Origin: CAYFHQ01 sp964342805
Lineage (GTDB): Bacteria; Bacillota; Clostridia; Peptostreptococcales; Acidaminobacteraceae
Direction: 5' to 3'
Length of the DNA: 31,652 nt
Assembly: GCA_964342805.1 (NCBI GenBank)
Contig: CAYFHQ010000035.1
Location: 1 to 31,652, forward strand
Below, piece after piece: positions 22,335 to 31,166 of the stretch. The notes beneath the pieces are model-generated. The model was not told where the DNA came from. It made no database searches and was given only the letters and a program-made list of their open reading frames with translations. Position numbers and translations under genes: made by a program. Position 1 is the first letter of the stretch, and each line of letters begins with the position of its first letter.

Positions 22335-23882
22335 ATGTCTATGCACAAACTGGAAGATTTGCGCAAAAGAAAAGCCAAGATTGAACTAGGTGGCGGGGAA
22401 AAGCGCATCCAGAAGCAGCATGAAAAGGGTAAGTTAACAGCGCGTGAGCGTATTAACCTACTTTTCGACGAAGGGACTTTCGTTGAAATCGATGCCTTTG
22501 TGAAGCACCGTTGTACAAACTTTGGCATGGAAAAAGTAGACGCACCTGCTGAAGGTGTTGTAACAGGTTACGGCCAAGTAGATGGTCGTCTGGTGTATGC
22601 TTACGCTCAGGACTTCACTGTTGTAGGTGGGTCTCTAGGTGAAATGCACGCAGCGAAAATCTGCAAGGTAATGGATAATGCTATGAAGGTTGGCGCGCCA
22701 GTTGTTGGTCTAAACGACTCCGGTGGTGCACGTATCCAGGAAGCGGTTGACGCCCTATCTGGCTACGGTAAAATCTTCATGAAAAACACGCAGGCATCTG
22801 GTGTTATTCCTCAGATCACTGCAATCATGGGACCATGTGCAGGTGGTGCGGTATACTCTCCAGCACTAACTGACTTTATCTTCATGGTGGATAAGACATC
22901 TCAGATGTTCATCACTGGTCCTCAGGTAATCAAGACGGTAACAGGTGAAGAAGTTTCAGCGGAAGCACTGGGTGGCGCAATGACGCACAACCGTACTTCT
23001 GGTGTTGCTCAGTTCATCTCTCAGAATGACGAAGCATGTATTGCTGAAATCAGAACCCTACTTGGTTTCCTACCATCTAACAACATGGAAACAGCTCCGG
23101 CTTACATGACAGAAGACGACATCAACCGTATGACAGAAGAGTTAAACTCCATTATTCCGGATAACTCTAACAAGCCATACGACATCAAAGATGTGATCAA
23201 TCTGATTGTTGACGACGCCAACTTCTTTGAGTCTCAGCCATACTTTGCTCAAAACATCGTAACTGGCTTTGCTCGTATTAACGGTCAGTCCGTAGGTATC
23301 ATTGCAAACCAGCCAAAGGTTCTTGCTGGTTGTCTAGATATCAATGCTTCTGACAAATCATCTCGCTTTATCCGTACTTGTGACGCATTCAATATTCCAC
23401 TACTGAACATCATCGATGTTCCAGGCTTCCTACCAGGTACGTCTCAGGAATATGGTGGCATTATCCGTCACGGCGCGAAAATGCTATATGCTTACTCTGA
23501 AGCTACAGTGCCAAAGGTATCCCTAATCGTTCGTAAGGCATACGGCGGTTCTTACCTGGCAATGTGCTCTAAGGATCTTGGTGCTGATCTTGTTCTTGCA
23601 TGGCCAAGTGCAGAGATCGCAGTAATGGGTCCACAGGGTGCAGCAAACATCATCTTCCGTAAGGAAATCTCCACTGCAGACGACCCAGCAGCAATGCGTC
23701 AGCAGAAGGTTGATGAATACACAGCAGAATTTGCAACACCTTACAAAGCAGCAGAACGTGGCTTCGTAGACGACGTTATTGAGCCAACGGCTACACGTCC
23801 TCGTCTGGTAGATGCATTCAACATGCTATCTTCTAAGCGTGAAGCGCGTCCTGCGAAAAAGCACGGCAACATTCCGCTATAG
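22335..23882 (+). CDS. mmdA: Methylmalonyl-CoA decarboxylase, alpha (carboxyltransferase) subunit
   Basis: Transfers the carboxyl group of (S)-methylmalonyl-CoA to the biotin carrier, giving propionyl-CoA, on the cytoplasmic side of the Na+ pump. The 515-residue protein is the acyl-CoA carboxyltransferase type: GKLTARERINLLFDEGTF at the start, NDSGGARIQEAVDALSGYG and IMGPCAGGAVYSPAL in the N-half, and PGFLPGTSQEYGGIIRHGAK with AYGGSYLAM in the C-half. The same family includes propionyl-CoA carboxylase beta chains, but the three following pump genes settle the role. The ATG at 22335 has GGGAGG; GTG at 22320 is rejected. Confidence 0.95.
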   Translation: MSMHKLEDLRKRKAKIELGGGEKRIQKQHEKGKLTARERINLLFDEGTFVEIDAFVKHRCTNFGMEKVDAPAEGVVTGYGQVDGRLVYAYAQDFTVVGGSLGEMHAAKICKVMDNAMKVGAPVVGLNDSGGARIQEAVDALSGYGKIFMKNTQASGVIPQITAIMGPCAGGAVYSPALTDFIFMVDKTSQMFITGPQVIKTVTGEEVSAEALGGAMTHNRTSGVAQFISQNDEACIAEIRTLLGFLPSNNMETAPAYMTEDDINRMTEELNSIIPDNSNKPYDIKDVINLIVDDANFFESQPYFAQNIVTGFARINGQSVGIIANQPKVLAGCLDINASDKSSRFIRTCDAFNIPLLNIIDVPGFLPGTSQEYGGIIRHGAKMLYAYSEATVPKVSLIVRKAYGGSYLAMCSKDLGADLVLAWPSAEIAVMGPQGAANIIFRKEISTADDPAAMRQQKVDEYTAEFATPYKAAERGFVDDVIEPTATRPRLVDAFNMLSSKREARPAKKHGNIPL

Positions 23883-23893
23883 GAGGTGCCTAG

Positions 23894-24319
23894 ATGAGTG
23901 TAACGGAATTACTTCAACGATTCGCAGATCCTGAGATCTTTGCAACTATGTCTTGGGGCGATAAACTTGTAGCATCTCTATATGTTACAGCACTTGGTAT
24001 GATTATCACCTTCGCAGCGCTTGTGTTGCTATGGGGCATTACCATTTTCTATTCCCGTCTGGTACGTTCCGCTGAGGAAAGAAAAAATGCCAACAAGGTA
24101 ACTGCAGTAGCTCCTGCAGCGCCAACTCCAGCTCCAGCACCTCTTGCTGTAGCAGCTGAAGAAGACGAAGAACTGATTGCTGTTATTTCTGCTGCAGTTG
24201 CAGCCAGCATGAACACGTCTATCCACAACATTGTTGTTCGCAACATTGTACGCGTGGGTGACGCGACGCCAGCTTGGGGTCGCGCAGGTCGAAACGACCA
24301 AATGAGCGGTAACCTGTAA
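23894..24319 (+). CDS. mmdD: Methylmalonyl-CoA decarboxylase, delta subunit (OadG family)
   Basis: Small membrane subunit that assembles the decarboxylase, equivalent to oxaloacetate decarboxylase gamma, 141 residues. It has one hydrophobic helix at about 26-52, a basic cytoplasmic start, an Ala/Pro-rich linker at about 75-90, and a C-terminal domain ending in ATPAWGRAGRNDQM, the usual OadG-type tail. Its AGGAGG overlaps the mmdA stop codon, so the two are translationally coupled. Confidence 0.88.
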   Translation: MSVTELLQRFADPEIFATMSWGDKLVASLYVTALGMIITFAALVLLWGITIFYSRLVRSAEERKNANKVTAVAPAAPTPAPAPLAVAAEEDEELIAVISAAVAASMNTSIHNIVVRNIVRVGDATPAWGRAGRNDQMSGNL

Positions 24320-24370
24320 GGTAAAAAAATCTGTATTGAAATTCGTGAAAATCAATCTGGAGGATGAATC

Positions 24371-24766
24371 ATGAAGAAGTTTAACATCACCGTAAACGGT
24401 AAAACATATGAAGTAGACGTAGAAGAAGTAGGCGGCGTAAGCGCTCCAGCACCTCGTGCTGCGGCTCCACGTCCAGCGGCACCTGCTGCTCCAGCTCCGG
24501 CTGCAGCTCCAGCGCCTGCTGCAAAGCCAGCTCCAGCAGCTGCACCAGCTGGCGGTAGCTCTGTTACTGCTCCAATGCCTGGTACTGTTCTGGACATCAA
24601 AGTTGCTGAAGGCGACTCTGTATCCAATGGCCAAGTCATCATGATCCTAGAAGCAATGAAGATGGAAAATGAAATCATGGCACCAGCGGATGGCAAGGTT
24701 CTTTCTATCCACGTGAACAAAGGCGCATCTGTAAACTCCGGCGACGTTATGATCGTTATTGGCTAA
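24371..24766 (+). CDS. mmdC: Methylmalonyl-CoA decarboxylase, gamma (biotin carrier) subunit
   Basis: Carries the carboxybiotin between the alpha and beta subunits. The 131 residues begin with a short domain (KKFNITVNGKTYEVDVEEV), continue in a flexible Ala/Pro linker at about 24-61, and end in a biotinyl domain with EAMKMEN; Lys97 is the biotinylation site, 34 residues from the end as usual. The linker's repetitive GCTCCA/GCACCA codons give a low-complexity stretch in DNA. GGAGG precedes the ATG. birA downstream encodes the needed ligase. Confidence 0.95.
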   Translation: MKKFNITVNGKTYEVDVEEVGGVSAPAPRAAAPRPAAPAAPAPAAAPAPAAKPAPAAAPAGGSSVTAPMPGTVLDIKVAEGDSVSNGQVIMILEAMKMENEIMAPADGKVLSIHVNKGASVNSGDVMIVIG

Positions 24767-24808
24767 TAGGCAAAAGACGGACAAACGAATCGGAAAGGAG
24801 CGAATCAG

Positions 24809-26059
24809 ATGATACAAGCCATTATGGACTTTCTTACGTCCACGGGTTTCTATGCTCTTTTCAATGACATGATGTGGGGCAACGCTGTCATGATCCTTGT
24901 GGCCTGCGTTCTGCTTTACCTTGCAATTGTAAAAGAGTTTGAACCACTACTGCTTGTACCGATTGCATTCGGTATGCTGATGACCAACCTACCTTTGGGC
25001 GGTCTAATGGAAGCACCGATGTACAAGCTAACGGAAATGACCAAAGAATTAGCGGCCTATCCCAATATTCATTTGAGTGAAGGTCTTCAACAAGTGGCAG
25101 GCATGGCTGACGCCACAACAAAGTTGGAGCAACCGGGCGGTCTGCTTTACTACCTATACCAGGGTAATAAGTTGGGAATCTTCCCACCGATCATCTTCAT
25201 GGGCGTTGGGGCAATGACAGACTTCGGTCCACTAATTGCCAACCCAAGAGCCCTACTACTGGGTGCTGCTGCACAGTTCGGTATCTTTGCAACCTTCATT
25301 GGTGCGATTGCTTCCGGTCTGTTTAACGCACAGGAAGCAGCGTCAATTGGTATCATCGGTGGTGCCGATGGTCCTACAGCCATCTTCCTGACATCCAAAC
25401 TTGCACCACACCTACTGGGTCCAATCGCCGTTGCGGCATATTCCTATATGGCCTTGGTTCCGGTAATTCAGCCACCGATCATGAAGTTCCTTACAACGAA
25501 AGAGGAGCGAATGATCAAGATGGACCAGCTTCGTCCCGTTTCTAAGACGGAAAAAGTACTCTTCCCAATCCTTGTAACGATCCTTGTATCCCTAATCGTA
25601 CCACCTGCAACTACGCTGGTTGGTATGCTGATGCTAGGTAACCTATTCAAGGAGTCAGGTGTAGTAGCTCGTCTTGAAGACACGGCAAAGAATGCCCTGA
25701 TCAACATCATTACAATCTTCCTTGGAATCACGGTTGGTGCGACTGCAACAGCTGAGCAGTTCCTAAAGGTAGAAACACTTGTAATCATCGGTCTAGGTAT
25801 TGTAGCCTTTGGTATTGGTACAGCAACAGGTGTACTCCTTGCCAAGGTTATGAACAAGCTGTCTGGTGGTAAGATCAACCCACTGATTGGTTCTGCAGGT
25901 GTATCTGCGGTACCAATGGCGGCCCGAGTGTCTCAGGTAGTTGGCCAGAAGGAAAACCCTTCAAACTTCCTACTCATGCATGCCATGGGTCCAAACGTTG
26001 CCGGCGTTATCGGCTCTGCGGTTTCCGCAGGTGTTCTACTTTCTCTATTCGCAAGATAA
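24809..26059 (+). CDS. mmdB: Methylmalonyl-CoA decarboxylase, beta subunit (Na+ pump)
   Basis: Integral membrane subunit that decarboxylates carboxybiotin and exports Na+, 416 residues with about nine to eleven hydrophobic helices. The hallmark GGADGPTAIFLTSKLAP is at about 184-200; its Asp187 matches the essential aspartate (Asp203 of the Klebsiella oxaloacetate pump). MGVGAMTDFGPLIANPR and the C-terminal NFLLMHAMGPNVAGVIGSA are also typical. AAAGGAG precedes the ATG. It is the last gene of the decarboxylase operon, before a terminator. Oxaloacetate or glutaconyl-CoA pumps share this subunit; the neighbouring alpha, mutase and epimerase genes fix the substrate. Confidence 0.95.
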   Translation: MIQAIMDFLTSTGFYALFNDMMWGNAVMILVACVLLYLAIVKEFEPLLLVPIAFGMLMTNLPLGGLMEAPMYKLTEMTKELAAYPNIHLSEGLQQVAGMADATTKLEQPGGLLYYLYQGNKLGIFPPIIFMGVGAMTDFGPLIANPRALLLGAAAQFGIFATFIGAIASGLFNAQEAASIGIIGGADGPTAIFLTSKLAPHLLGPIAVAAYSYMALVPVIQPPIMKFLTTKEERMIKMDQLRPVSKTEKVLFPILVTILVSLIVPPATTLVGMLMLGNLFKESGVVARLEDTAKNALINIITIFLGITVGATATAEQFLKVETLVIIGLGIVAFGIGTATGVLLAKVMNKLSGGKINPLIGSAGVSAVPMAARVSQVVGQKENPSNFLLMHAMGPNVAGVIGSAVSAGVLLSLFAR

Positions 26060-26083
26060 GAAAGCTAGATATACAATCAAACC

Positions 26084-26121
26084 AAACAGCGCCCGGTCCA
26101 TTGGACTTGGCGCTGTTTTTT
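26084..26121 (+). terminator. Intrinsic terminator after mmdB
   Basis: AAACAGCGCC pairs with GGCGCTGTTT, with an inner GTCCA/TGGAC stem, followed by a T6 run. Confidence 0.93.
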
Positions 26122-26161
26122 CCTTTGGTCAAGGTCTACATTTCGCTCTCTATCCTCCCTG

Positions 26162-26170
26162 TGCTATAAT
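26162..26170 (+). promoter_or_regulatory. Extended -10 promoter of birA
   Basis: TGC immediately precedes a perfect TATAAT (26165-26170), 33 bases before the birA start. The -35 (TTCGCT, 26142-26147) is poor. No BirA operator palindrome is visible around it. Confidence 0.65.
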
Positions 26171-26203
26171 AAACGTTAGAGAATTTTACCACGGGAGGAA
26201 ACC

Positions 26204-27187
26204 ATGAAACGGGAAGTCATAGAAGCATTGAAAGCAAACAAAGATCAGTTCATCTCCGGTGCTGCCCTCAGTCGGCTCTTGGGCGTGTCCAGGACGGCAG
26301 TGTGGAAGGTCATTCAGCAGCTCAAAGATGAAGGCTATAAGATCGAATCGGTTTCAAGGAAGGGCTACCGGCTCATGGAGGACGCAGACCGCCTGGACGC
26401 AGACGCCTTAATGGCAGAACTGGGTTCAGACAGCCTCATCCAAGTGGTCAAACACTTTGACTCCATTGACTCTACCAATACCTATGCCAAGCAAGTGGCC
26501 ACCGAGGATGCTGCAGAAGGCATGTTAATCATTGCAGAAGAGCAACTAACCGGTCGCGGTCGTCTGGGCCGCCAATGGTCGTCCCCAAAAGGGACTGGCG
26601 TTTGGATGTCCTTGATCCTACGCCCTGATATCGACCCGCGGGAAGCCTCGAAGATCACCCAAATTGGGGCAGCCGCCATGGCAGAGGCCATTGAGGATAT
26701 TACTGGACTACCTGCTGGGATTAAATGGCCCAATGATATCATTGTCAGCGGTAAGAAAGTGTGTGGTATCCTAACCGAAATGAGCGCAGAGTTAAATACC
26801 ATTAACTATGTGGTGGTGGGGATCGGTGTCAATGTAAACACCCCCTCCTTCCCAGAGGACCTCAAGCCCATAGCCACCTCCCTCTACCAGGAGTCAGAAA
26901 AAATGGTGAGCCGGAAAAGTCTGGTTCGGGGTTTTGCAGGCCATTTCACCAGACTCTATGGAGACTTTTTGTCCTCCGGTGCACTGGACATGACCCGCGA
27001 GATTTGCCTCAAGCGGTCTGTGACGGTTGGCCGTGACGTGCGCATCATTCACAGGGGGGTTACCACCAATGCCCATGCAGTGGACATTGACCCCAATGGA
27101 GAACTGGTTGTGGACTATGAAGACGGCAGACGGGAAACGATCTTTTACGGGGAGGTTTCTGTCCGTGCCCGTAATGGCTATATATAA
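26204..27187 (+). CDS. birA: Bifunctional biotin ligase / biotin repressor BirA
   Basis: Activates biotin with ATP and attaches it to carrier lysines; the N-terminal domain can repress biotin genes. In 327 residues: winged helix-turn-helix at about 15-45 (GAALSRLLGVSRTAVWKVI), the biotinyl-AMP loop GRGRLGRQW (117-125), KWPNDI at 174-179 and a C-terminal cap domain. GGGAGG precedes the ATG. It follows the methylmalonyl-CoA decarboxylase operon, whose MmdC subunit is a likely main client. No biotin synthesis genes are in the window. Confidence 0.93.
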   Translation: MKREVIEALKANKDQFISGAALSRLLGVSRTAVWKVIQQLKDEGYKIESVSRKGYRLMEDADRLDADALMAELGSDSLIQVVKHFDSIDSTNTYAKQVATEDAAEGMLIIAEEQLTGRGRLGRQWSSPKGTGVWMSLILRPDIDPREASKITQIGAAAMAEAIEDITGLPAGIKWPNDIIVSGKKVCGILTEMSAELNTINYVVVGIGVNVNTPSFPEDLKPIATSLYQESEKMVSRKSLVRGFAGHFTRLYGDFLSSGALDMTREICLKRSVTVGRDVRIIHRGVTTNAHAVDIDPNGELVVDYEDGRRETIFYGEVSVRARNGYI

Positions 27188-27208
27188 GAAGGAATTGGTT
27201 CACAGCCA

Positions 27209-27237
27209 TTGCATACGCACTAGGCCTGTGATAGGAT
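27209..27237 (+). promoter_or_regulatory. Promoter of coaX
   Basis: TTGCAT at 27209-27214 and TAGGAT at 27232-27237 are 17 bases apart, with TG one base before the -10 box. It lies in the 84-base gap between birA and coaX. Confidence 0.5.
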
Positions 27238-27271
27238 ATGCTGTGTGAAAACCAGCAAAGAAGGTGAATCC

Positions 27272-28045
27272 ATGCTATTAGCATTCGACGTAGGGAACTC
27301 CAATATTGTCCTGGGTGTTTTTAAGGACGGCAAGCTAACCAATCATTGGAGAATGTCCACAGATAAAAGCAAGTCATCTGACGAACTGGGTATGTTCGTC
27401 AACCAGTTGTTTCAATATGAAGGATTGAAGCTCACGGACGTGGAAGACGTGATCATTTCCTCCGTAGTTCCGACTATCATGTACTCCCTCCAGCACATGG
27501 CCCTGTCCTATTGTAATCGGGAAGCCATTGTTGTGGGTCCTGGCATAAAGACGGGCATGAACATTAAGTACGATAACCCGCGCCAAGTGGGGGCAGACCG
27601 GATTGTGAATGCGGTTGCAGCCGTGAAAAAATATGGGGGTCCATTGATCGTGGTGGACTTTGGTACGGCGACGACCTACTGCGCCATTTCTCCCAAGGAA
27701 GAATACCTGGGTGGTTCCATCATGCCGGGTATTAAAATTTCATCCGACGCCTTGTTCCAGCGGGCAGCCAAGCTGACCCGGGTTGAACTGGTCAAGCCGG
27801 ACCGACTCATCTGCAAAAATACAACCGCGTCCATCCAGGCCGGAGTCATTTACGGTTATGTTGGGTCAGTTGACTATATTGTTGACCGGATGAAGGAAGA
27901 ACTAGGCGGAGGTCATATTCAGGTAGTGGCCACTGGCGGTCTAGCCAGCTTGATCGCCTCCGAGTCCAAGACCATTGATGTGGTGGACAAGTTCCTCACC
28001 CTAGAAGGTCTCCAGTACATTTACGAAATGAACCGCAAAGCATAA
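27272..28045 (+). CDS. coaX: Type III pantothenate kinase
   Basis: Phosphorylates pantothenate, the first step of coenzyme A synthesis, in an acyl-CoA-based metabolism. The 257 residues show the ASKHA-fold motifs of CoaX: DVGNSNIVLGVF at the start (phosphate 1 site), GADRIVNAVAA, and VVDFGTATTY (phosphate 2 site). The ATG at 27272 is preceded by AAGGTGA; an in-frame GTG at 27245 is rejected. A UUCG-loop terminator follows, separating it from dus-greA-lysS. Confidence 0.92.
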   Translation: MLLAFDVGNSNIVLGVFKDGKLTNHWRMSTDKSKSSDELGMFVNQLFQYEGLKLTDVEDVIISSVVPTIMYSLQHMALSYCNREAIVVGPGIKTGMNIKYDNPRQVGADRIVNAVAAVKKYGGPLIVVDFGTATTYCAISPKEEYLGGSIMPGIKISSDALFQRAAKLTRVELVKPDRLICKNTTASIQAGVIYGYVGSVDYIVDRMKEELGGGHIQVVATGGLASLIASESKTIDVVDKFLTLEGLQYIYEMNRKA

Positions 28046-28061
28046 CAAGTTAGACAATGAC

Positions 28062-28090
28062 AGCCGGGTGTTCGCACTCGGCTTCTTTCT
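28062..28090 (+). terminator. Intrinsic terminator with TTCG tetraloop after coaX
   Basis: AGCCGGGTG pairs with CACTCGGCT (one G-U) around a TTCG tetraloop, followed by TCTTTCT. The T run is interrupted, so efficiency may be less than complete. Confidence 0.75.
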
Positions 28091-28148
28091 ATAGAAGTGT
28101 TGAATAGACGTGTTCTACACAAGCGTCCAACGAAGAAGAGGATAGAAA

Positions 28149-29111
28149 ATGAAAATCGGTACATTTGAATTAGGGTCACCGGTAATCCTTGGTCCCATGG
28201 CGGGGGTGACTGACCTGCCCTTCCGCAGAATCTGTAAGGAATATGGTGCAGGCCTCCTGGTAACGGAGATGGTCAGCGCTCGGGCCTTATATTATGGTGA
28301 TAAAAAAACAGCGCGGATCATGCGCATCGAAGAAGAAGAGCGGCCAGTGGCCCTCCAACTATTTGGCAACGACCCAGAGGTCTTTGTGGCCATTATGGAC
28401 CAGATCAATGGCCACAACCACGACATCCTGGATATTAATATGGGGTGCCCTGCGCCCAAGATCGTCAAGAATGGTGAGGGATCAGCCCTCATGAAGGACC
28501 CAAAGAAGGCAGAAGCCTTGATCAAGGCAGTGGTCAAACATTCCACCAAGCCTGTAACAGTCAAGTTCCGCAAGGGTTGGGATGACGACAATATCAATGC
28601 CGTTGACTTTGCCGCCATGGCAGAGGCTGCTGGTGCAGACGCTGTGGCTGTCCACGGCCGGACCCGAGAGCAGTTTTATAGCGGGAAGGCTGATTGGGAC
28701 ATTATCCGCCGGGTAAAAGAAAAAGTGAATATACCTGTAATCGGTAACGGTGACATTTTCAGCGTGGACGACGCCATCGCAATGAAGGAGCAAACCAACT
28801 GTGACGGCCTGATGATCGCCCGGGGGGTTCAAGGCAATCCCTGGTTACTCAGGGAAGTCTCCACCTATATGGCCACAGGTGAGCGGATTGCGCCACCCAG
28901 TGTAGAAGAACGCATTCGCGTTGCCTCTAAGCATTTCCAGTACTTGCTGGAGGTCAAGGGGGAACGGATTGGCATTCTGGAAATGAGAAAACACGCCGCC
29001 TGGTATTTGAAGGGTGTTCCAAGAAGTGCAGCTATCCGCAACGAGATCAACCGGTCCACGTCTGCGGAGGAAGTCGTAAAGCTACTAGAATCTGCCTTGG
29101 AACTCCAGTAG
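28149..29111 (+). CDS. dusB: tRNA-dihydrouridine synthase, DusB type
   Basis: Flavoenzyme that reduces uridine to dihydrouridine in tRNA D-loops, 320 residues. A TIM-barrel start with the FMN motif LGPMAGVTDLPFR, active-site Cys100 in NMGCPAPKIVKNGEGSALM, KFRKGWDD, HGRTREQFYSGKADW and GNGDIFS with ARGVQGNPWL (FMN phosphate) are visible. GAGG precedes the ATG. The order dus-greA-lysS is common in Clostridia. The exact uridine position modified is not shown by sequence. Confidence 0.92.
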   Translation: MKIGTFELGSPVILGPMAGVTDLPFRRICKEYGAGLLVTEMVSARALYYGDKKTARIMRIEEEERPVALQLFGNDPEVFVAIMDQINGHNHDILDINMGCPAPKIVKNGEGSALMKDPKKAEALIKAVVKHSTKPVTVKFRKGWDDDNINAVDFAAMAEAAGADAVAVHGRTREQFYSGKADWDIIRRVKEKVNIPVIGNGDIFSVDDAIAMKEQTNCDGLMIARGVQGNPWLLREVSTYMATGERIAPPSVEERIRVASKHFQYLLEVKGERIGILEMRKHAAWYLKGVPRSAAIRNEINRSTSAEEVVKLLESALELQ

Positions 29112-29166
29112 ACCCGCATGGAACCACACGATGGCTTACCGGTCAGTACCCAAAGGAGTGAATGAT

Positions 29167-29634
29167 ATGAAAGAAGTCCTATTAACCCAAGATGGCTATG
29201 ACAAGCTGCAGCAGGAGTTAACACGCCTCAAGTTAGAGGATCGTAAGGAAATCGCCCAGGCCATTCACGAGGCAGCCCAGTATAGTGAGCTGACCGACAA
29301 TCCAGAGTACGAGGACCTAAAGCGGGCCCAGTCTGTCATTGAGACCCGGATCGCAAAACTGGAAAGCCAGTTGGCCGAGGCAAAAATCATTGAAACCACA
29401 GACAATTGTGACGTGGTTGGCCTAGGCTGTGTGGTGAAATTGCAGGACGTTGAATTTAATGATATAATGCAGTACACTATTGTAGGTGCAATGGAAGCAG
29501 ATCCTATTGAAAACATGATTTCTAACGAGTCACCAGTGGGCCAAGCCTTACTTGGGAAAGCAGTTGGCGATGTAGTAGAAGTTGACGTGCCTGACGGCTC
29601 TGCTAAATATAAAATAATAAATGTAGGAAAATAA
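29167..29634 (+). CDS. greA: Transcription elongation factor GreA
   Basis: Rescues backtracked RNA polymerase by stimulating transcript cleavage. The 155-residue protein has the N-terminal coiled coil with the acidic tip SELTDNPEYEDLKRAQ and the C-terminal FKBP-like domain (ISNESPVGQALLGKAVGDVVEVDVPDG-type segment), a length close to the usual 158. The ATG at 29167 follows AAAGGAG; an in-frame start at 29131 is rejected. It lies 13 bases before lysS. Confidence 0.95.
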   Translation: MKEVLLTQDGYDKLQQELTRLKLEDRKEIAQAIHEAAQYSELTDNPEYEDLKRAQSVIETRIAKLESQLAEAKIIETTDNCDVVGLGCVVKLQDVEFNDIMQYTIVGAMEADPIENMISNESPVGQALLGKAVGDVVEVDVPDGSAKYKIINVGK

Positions 29635-29647
29635 CGGAGGTGACCAC

Positions 29648-31120
29648 ATGAGCGAGGAGCTAAATCTGAATGAGCTACTTCAAGTAAGAAGAGACAAGCT
29701 CACTAAACTGCAGGAAATGGGACGTGACCCATTTAAACAGGAACGATATGATCGGACTGCCTTCAGTAAACAGATCCTCGAAGACTTCGAGAAGTTTGAA
29801 GGAGAAAATGTTCGTGTTGCAGGACGGATTATGGCCAAACGTGTCATGGGGAAAGCGGCTTTTATCGATGTACTCGATGCAGAAGGACGTGTCCAGGCTT
29901 ACGTACGTAAGGACGCTATTGGTGAAGAAGAGTTTGATATTTTCAGTACATATGACATCGGCGATATTGTAGGTGTTGCAGGTACTGTGTTTAAGACCAA
30001 GAAAGAAGAAATCTCCATCCGCGTGGAAGAGATTGTCCTACTTTCAAAGTCCCTACAAATTCTACCTGAGAAGTTCCACGGTCTAAAGGATCAAGATCTA
30101 CGCTACCGCCAGCGATACGTAGACCTGATCATGAACCCGGAAGTAAAAGAAGCATTCCTAATTCGAAATAAAGTAACAAAGGCAATCCGTGAGTACCTGG
30201 ACGGCGAAGGCTTCCTAGAAGTAGACACGCCGATCCTAAACACAATTGCCGGTGGTGCGTCTGCACGACCATTTATTACCCACCATAATACCCTGGACAT
30301 TGATATGTACATGCGTATTGCCAATGAACTATACCTCAAGCGTCTCATCGTAGGCGGCTTTGACAAGGTATACGAGATGGGTCGTATGTTCCGTAACGAG
30401 GGTATGTCCATCAAGCACAACCCAGAGTACACTGCAATGGAGCTCTATGCTGCATACGAAGACTTTGACTACGTGCTACGTATTACTGAAGAGCTGGTGG
30501 CTTACTGCTGCGAAAAGGCCCATGGGTCTACCAAGATCACTTACCAGGGTACGGAACTGGACTTCACGCCGCCATGGAACCGCATGCGGATGACAGAGGC
30601 CATTGAAAAGTACACGGGTGTCGACTTCACAGGCATGAACGACGAGGAAGCCAAGGCAGCTGCCAAGAACCTGGGCGTTCATACGGAGAAGCACCACACT
30701 TGGGGTCACGTTGTGAATGAAGTATTCGAAGACAAGTGCGAAGAGTACCTGATCCAGCCGACCTTCATCACCCACCACCCAGTTGCTGTGTCTCCACTGG
30801 CCAAGCGAAATGGCGACGATCCTCGGATCACTAACCGTTTCGAAGCCTTCGTTAACACATGGGAAATCGCCAACGCCTTCTCTGAGCTAAATGACCCAAT
30901 CGACCAGCGCGGTCGTTTTGAGGACCAGGTAAAGCAAAGAGAGTCCGGTGACGACGAAGCCCACATGATGGACGACGACTTCATTAATGCTCTTGAAGTA
31001 GGTCTACCGCCAACAGGTGGTCTAGGAATCGGTATTGACCGTCTGATGATGCTGTTGACCAACTCAACATCCATCCGTGACGTTCTCCTATTCCCAACCA
31101 TGAAGCCGATCCAGAAATAA
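29648..31120 (+). CDS. lysS: Lysyl-tRNA synthetase, class II
   Basis: Charges tRNA-Lys with lysine. In 490 residues: an N-terminal OB-fold anticodon domain (VRVAGRIMAKRVMGKAAF), then the class II catalytic core with motif 1 around RYVDLIMNPEV, motif 2 in GRMFRNEGMSIKHNPEYT and motif 3 in GLGIGIDRLMMLL. Length is typical. GGAGGTG precedes the ATG. A strong terminator follows the gene, and beyond it lies the next rRNA promoter region. Confidence 0.97.
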   Translation: MSEELNLNELLQVRRDKLTKLQEMGRDPFKQERYDRTAFSKQILEDFEKFEGENVRVAGRIMAKRVMGKAAFIDVLDAEGRVQAYVRKDAIGEEEFDIFSTYDIGDIVGVAGTVFKTKKEEISIRVEEIVLLSKSLQILPEKFHGLKDQDLRYRQRYVDLIMNPEVKEAFLIRNKVTKAIREYLDGEGFLEVDTPILNTIAGGASARPFITHHNTLDIDMYMRIANELYLKRLIVGGFDKVYEMGRMFRNEGMSIKHNPEYTAMELYAAYEDFDYVLRITEELVAYCCEKAHGSTKITYQGTELDFTPPWNRMRMTEAIEKYTGVDFTGMNDEEAKAAAKNLGVHTEKHHTWGHVVNEVFEDKCEEYLIQPTFITHHPVAVSPLAKRNGDDPRITNRFEAFVNTWEIANAFSELNDPIDQRGRFEDQVKQRESGDDEAHMMDDDFINALEVGLPPTGGLGIGIDRLMMLLTNSTSIRDVLLFPTMKPIQK

Positions 31121-31132
31121 GTAGATCATTTT

Positions 31133-31166
31133 AAAGACCTGAGCAGAGACTGTTCAGGTCTTTTTT
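31133..31166 (+). terminator. Intrinsic terminator after lysS
   Basis: AAAGACCTGA pairs perfectly with TTCAGGTCTTT across the loop GCAGAGACTG (the inner bases shift by one), followed by a T6 run. Confidence 0.93.

Noticed and set aside
24444..24550. Tandem repeat or CRISPR-like array
   Set aside because: The repetition is the Ala/Pro codon usage of the biotin carrier linker; there are no spacers or palindromic repeats. No CRISPR array, insertion sequence or transposase was seen anywhere in the window.
24029..24634. 201-codon minus-strand frame over mmdD and mmdC
   Set aside because: It mirrors the Ala/Pro linker repeats and encodes Trp/Ser/Cys/Arg-rich low-complexity sequence; both sense genes are well supported.
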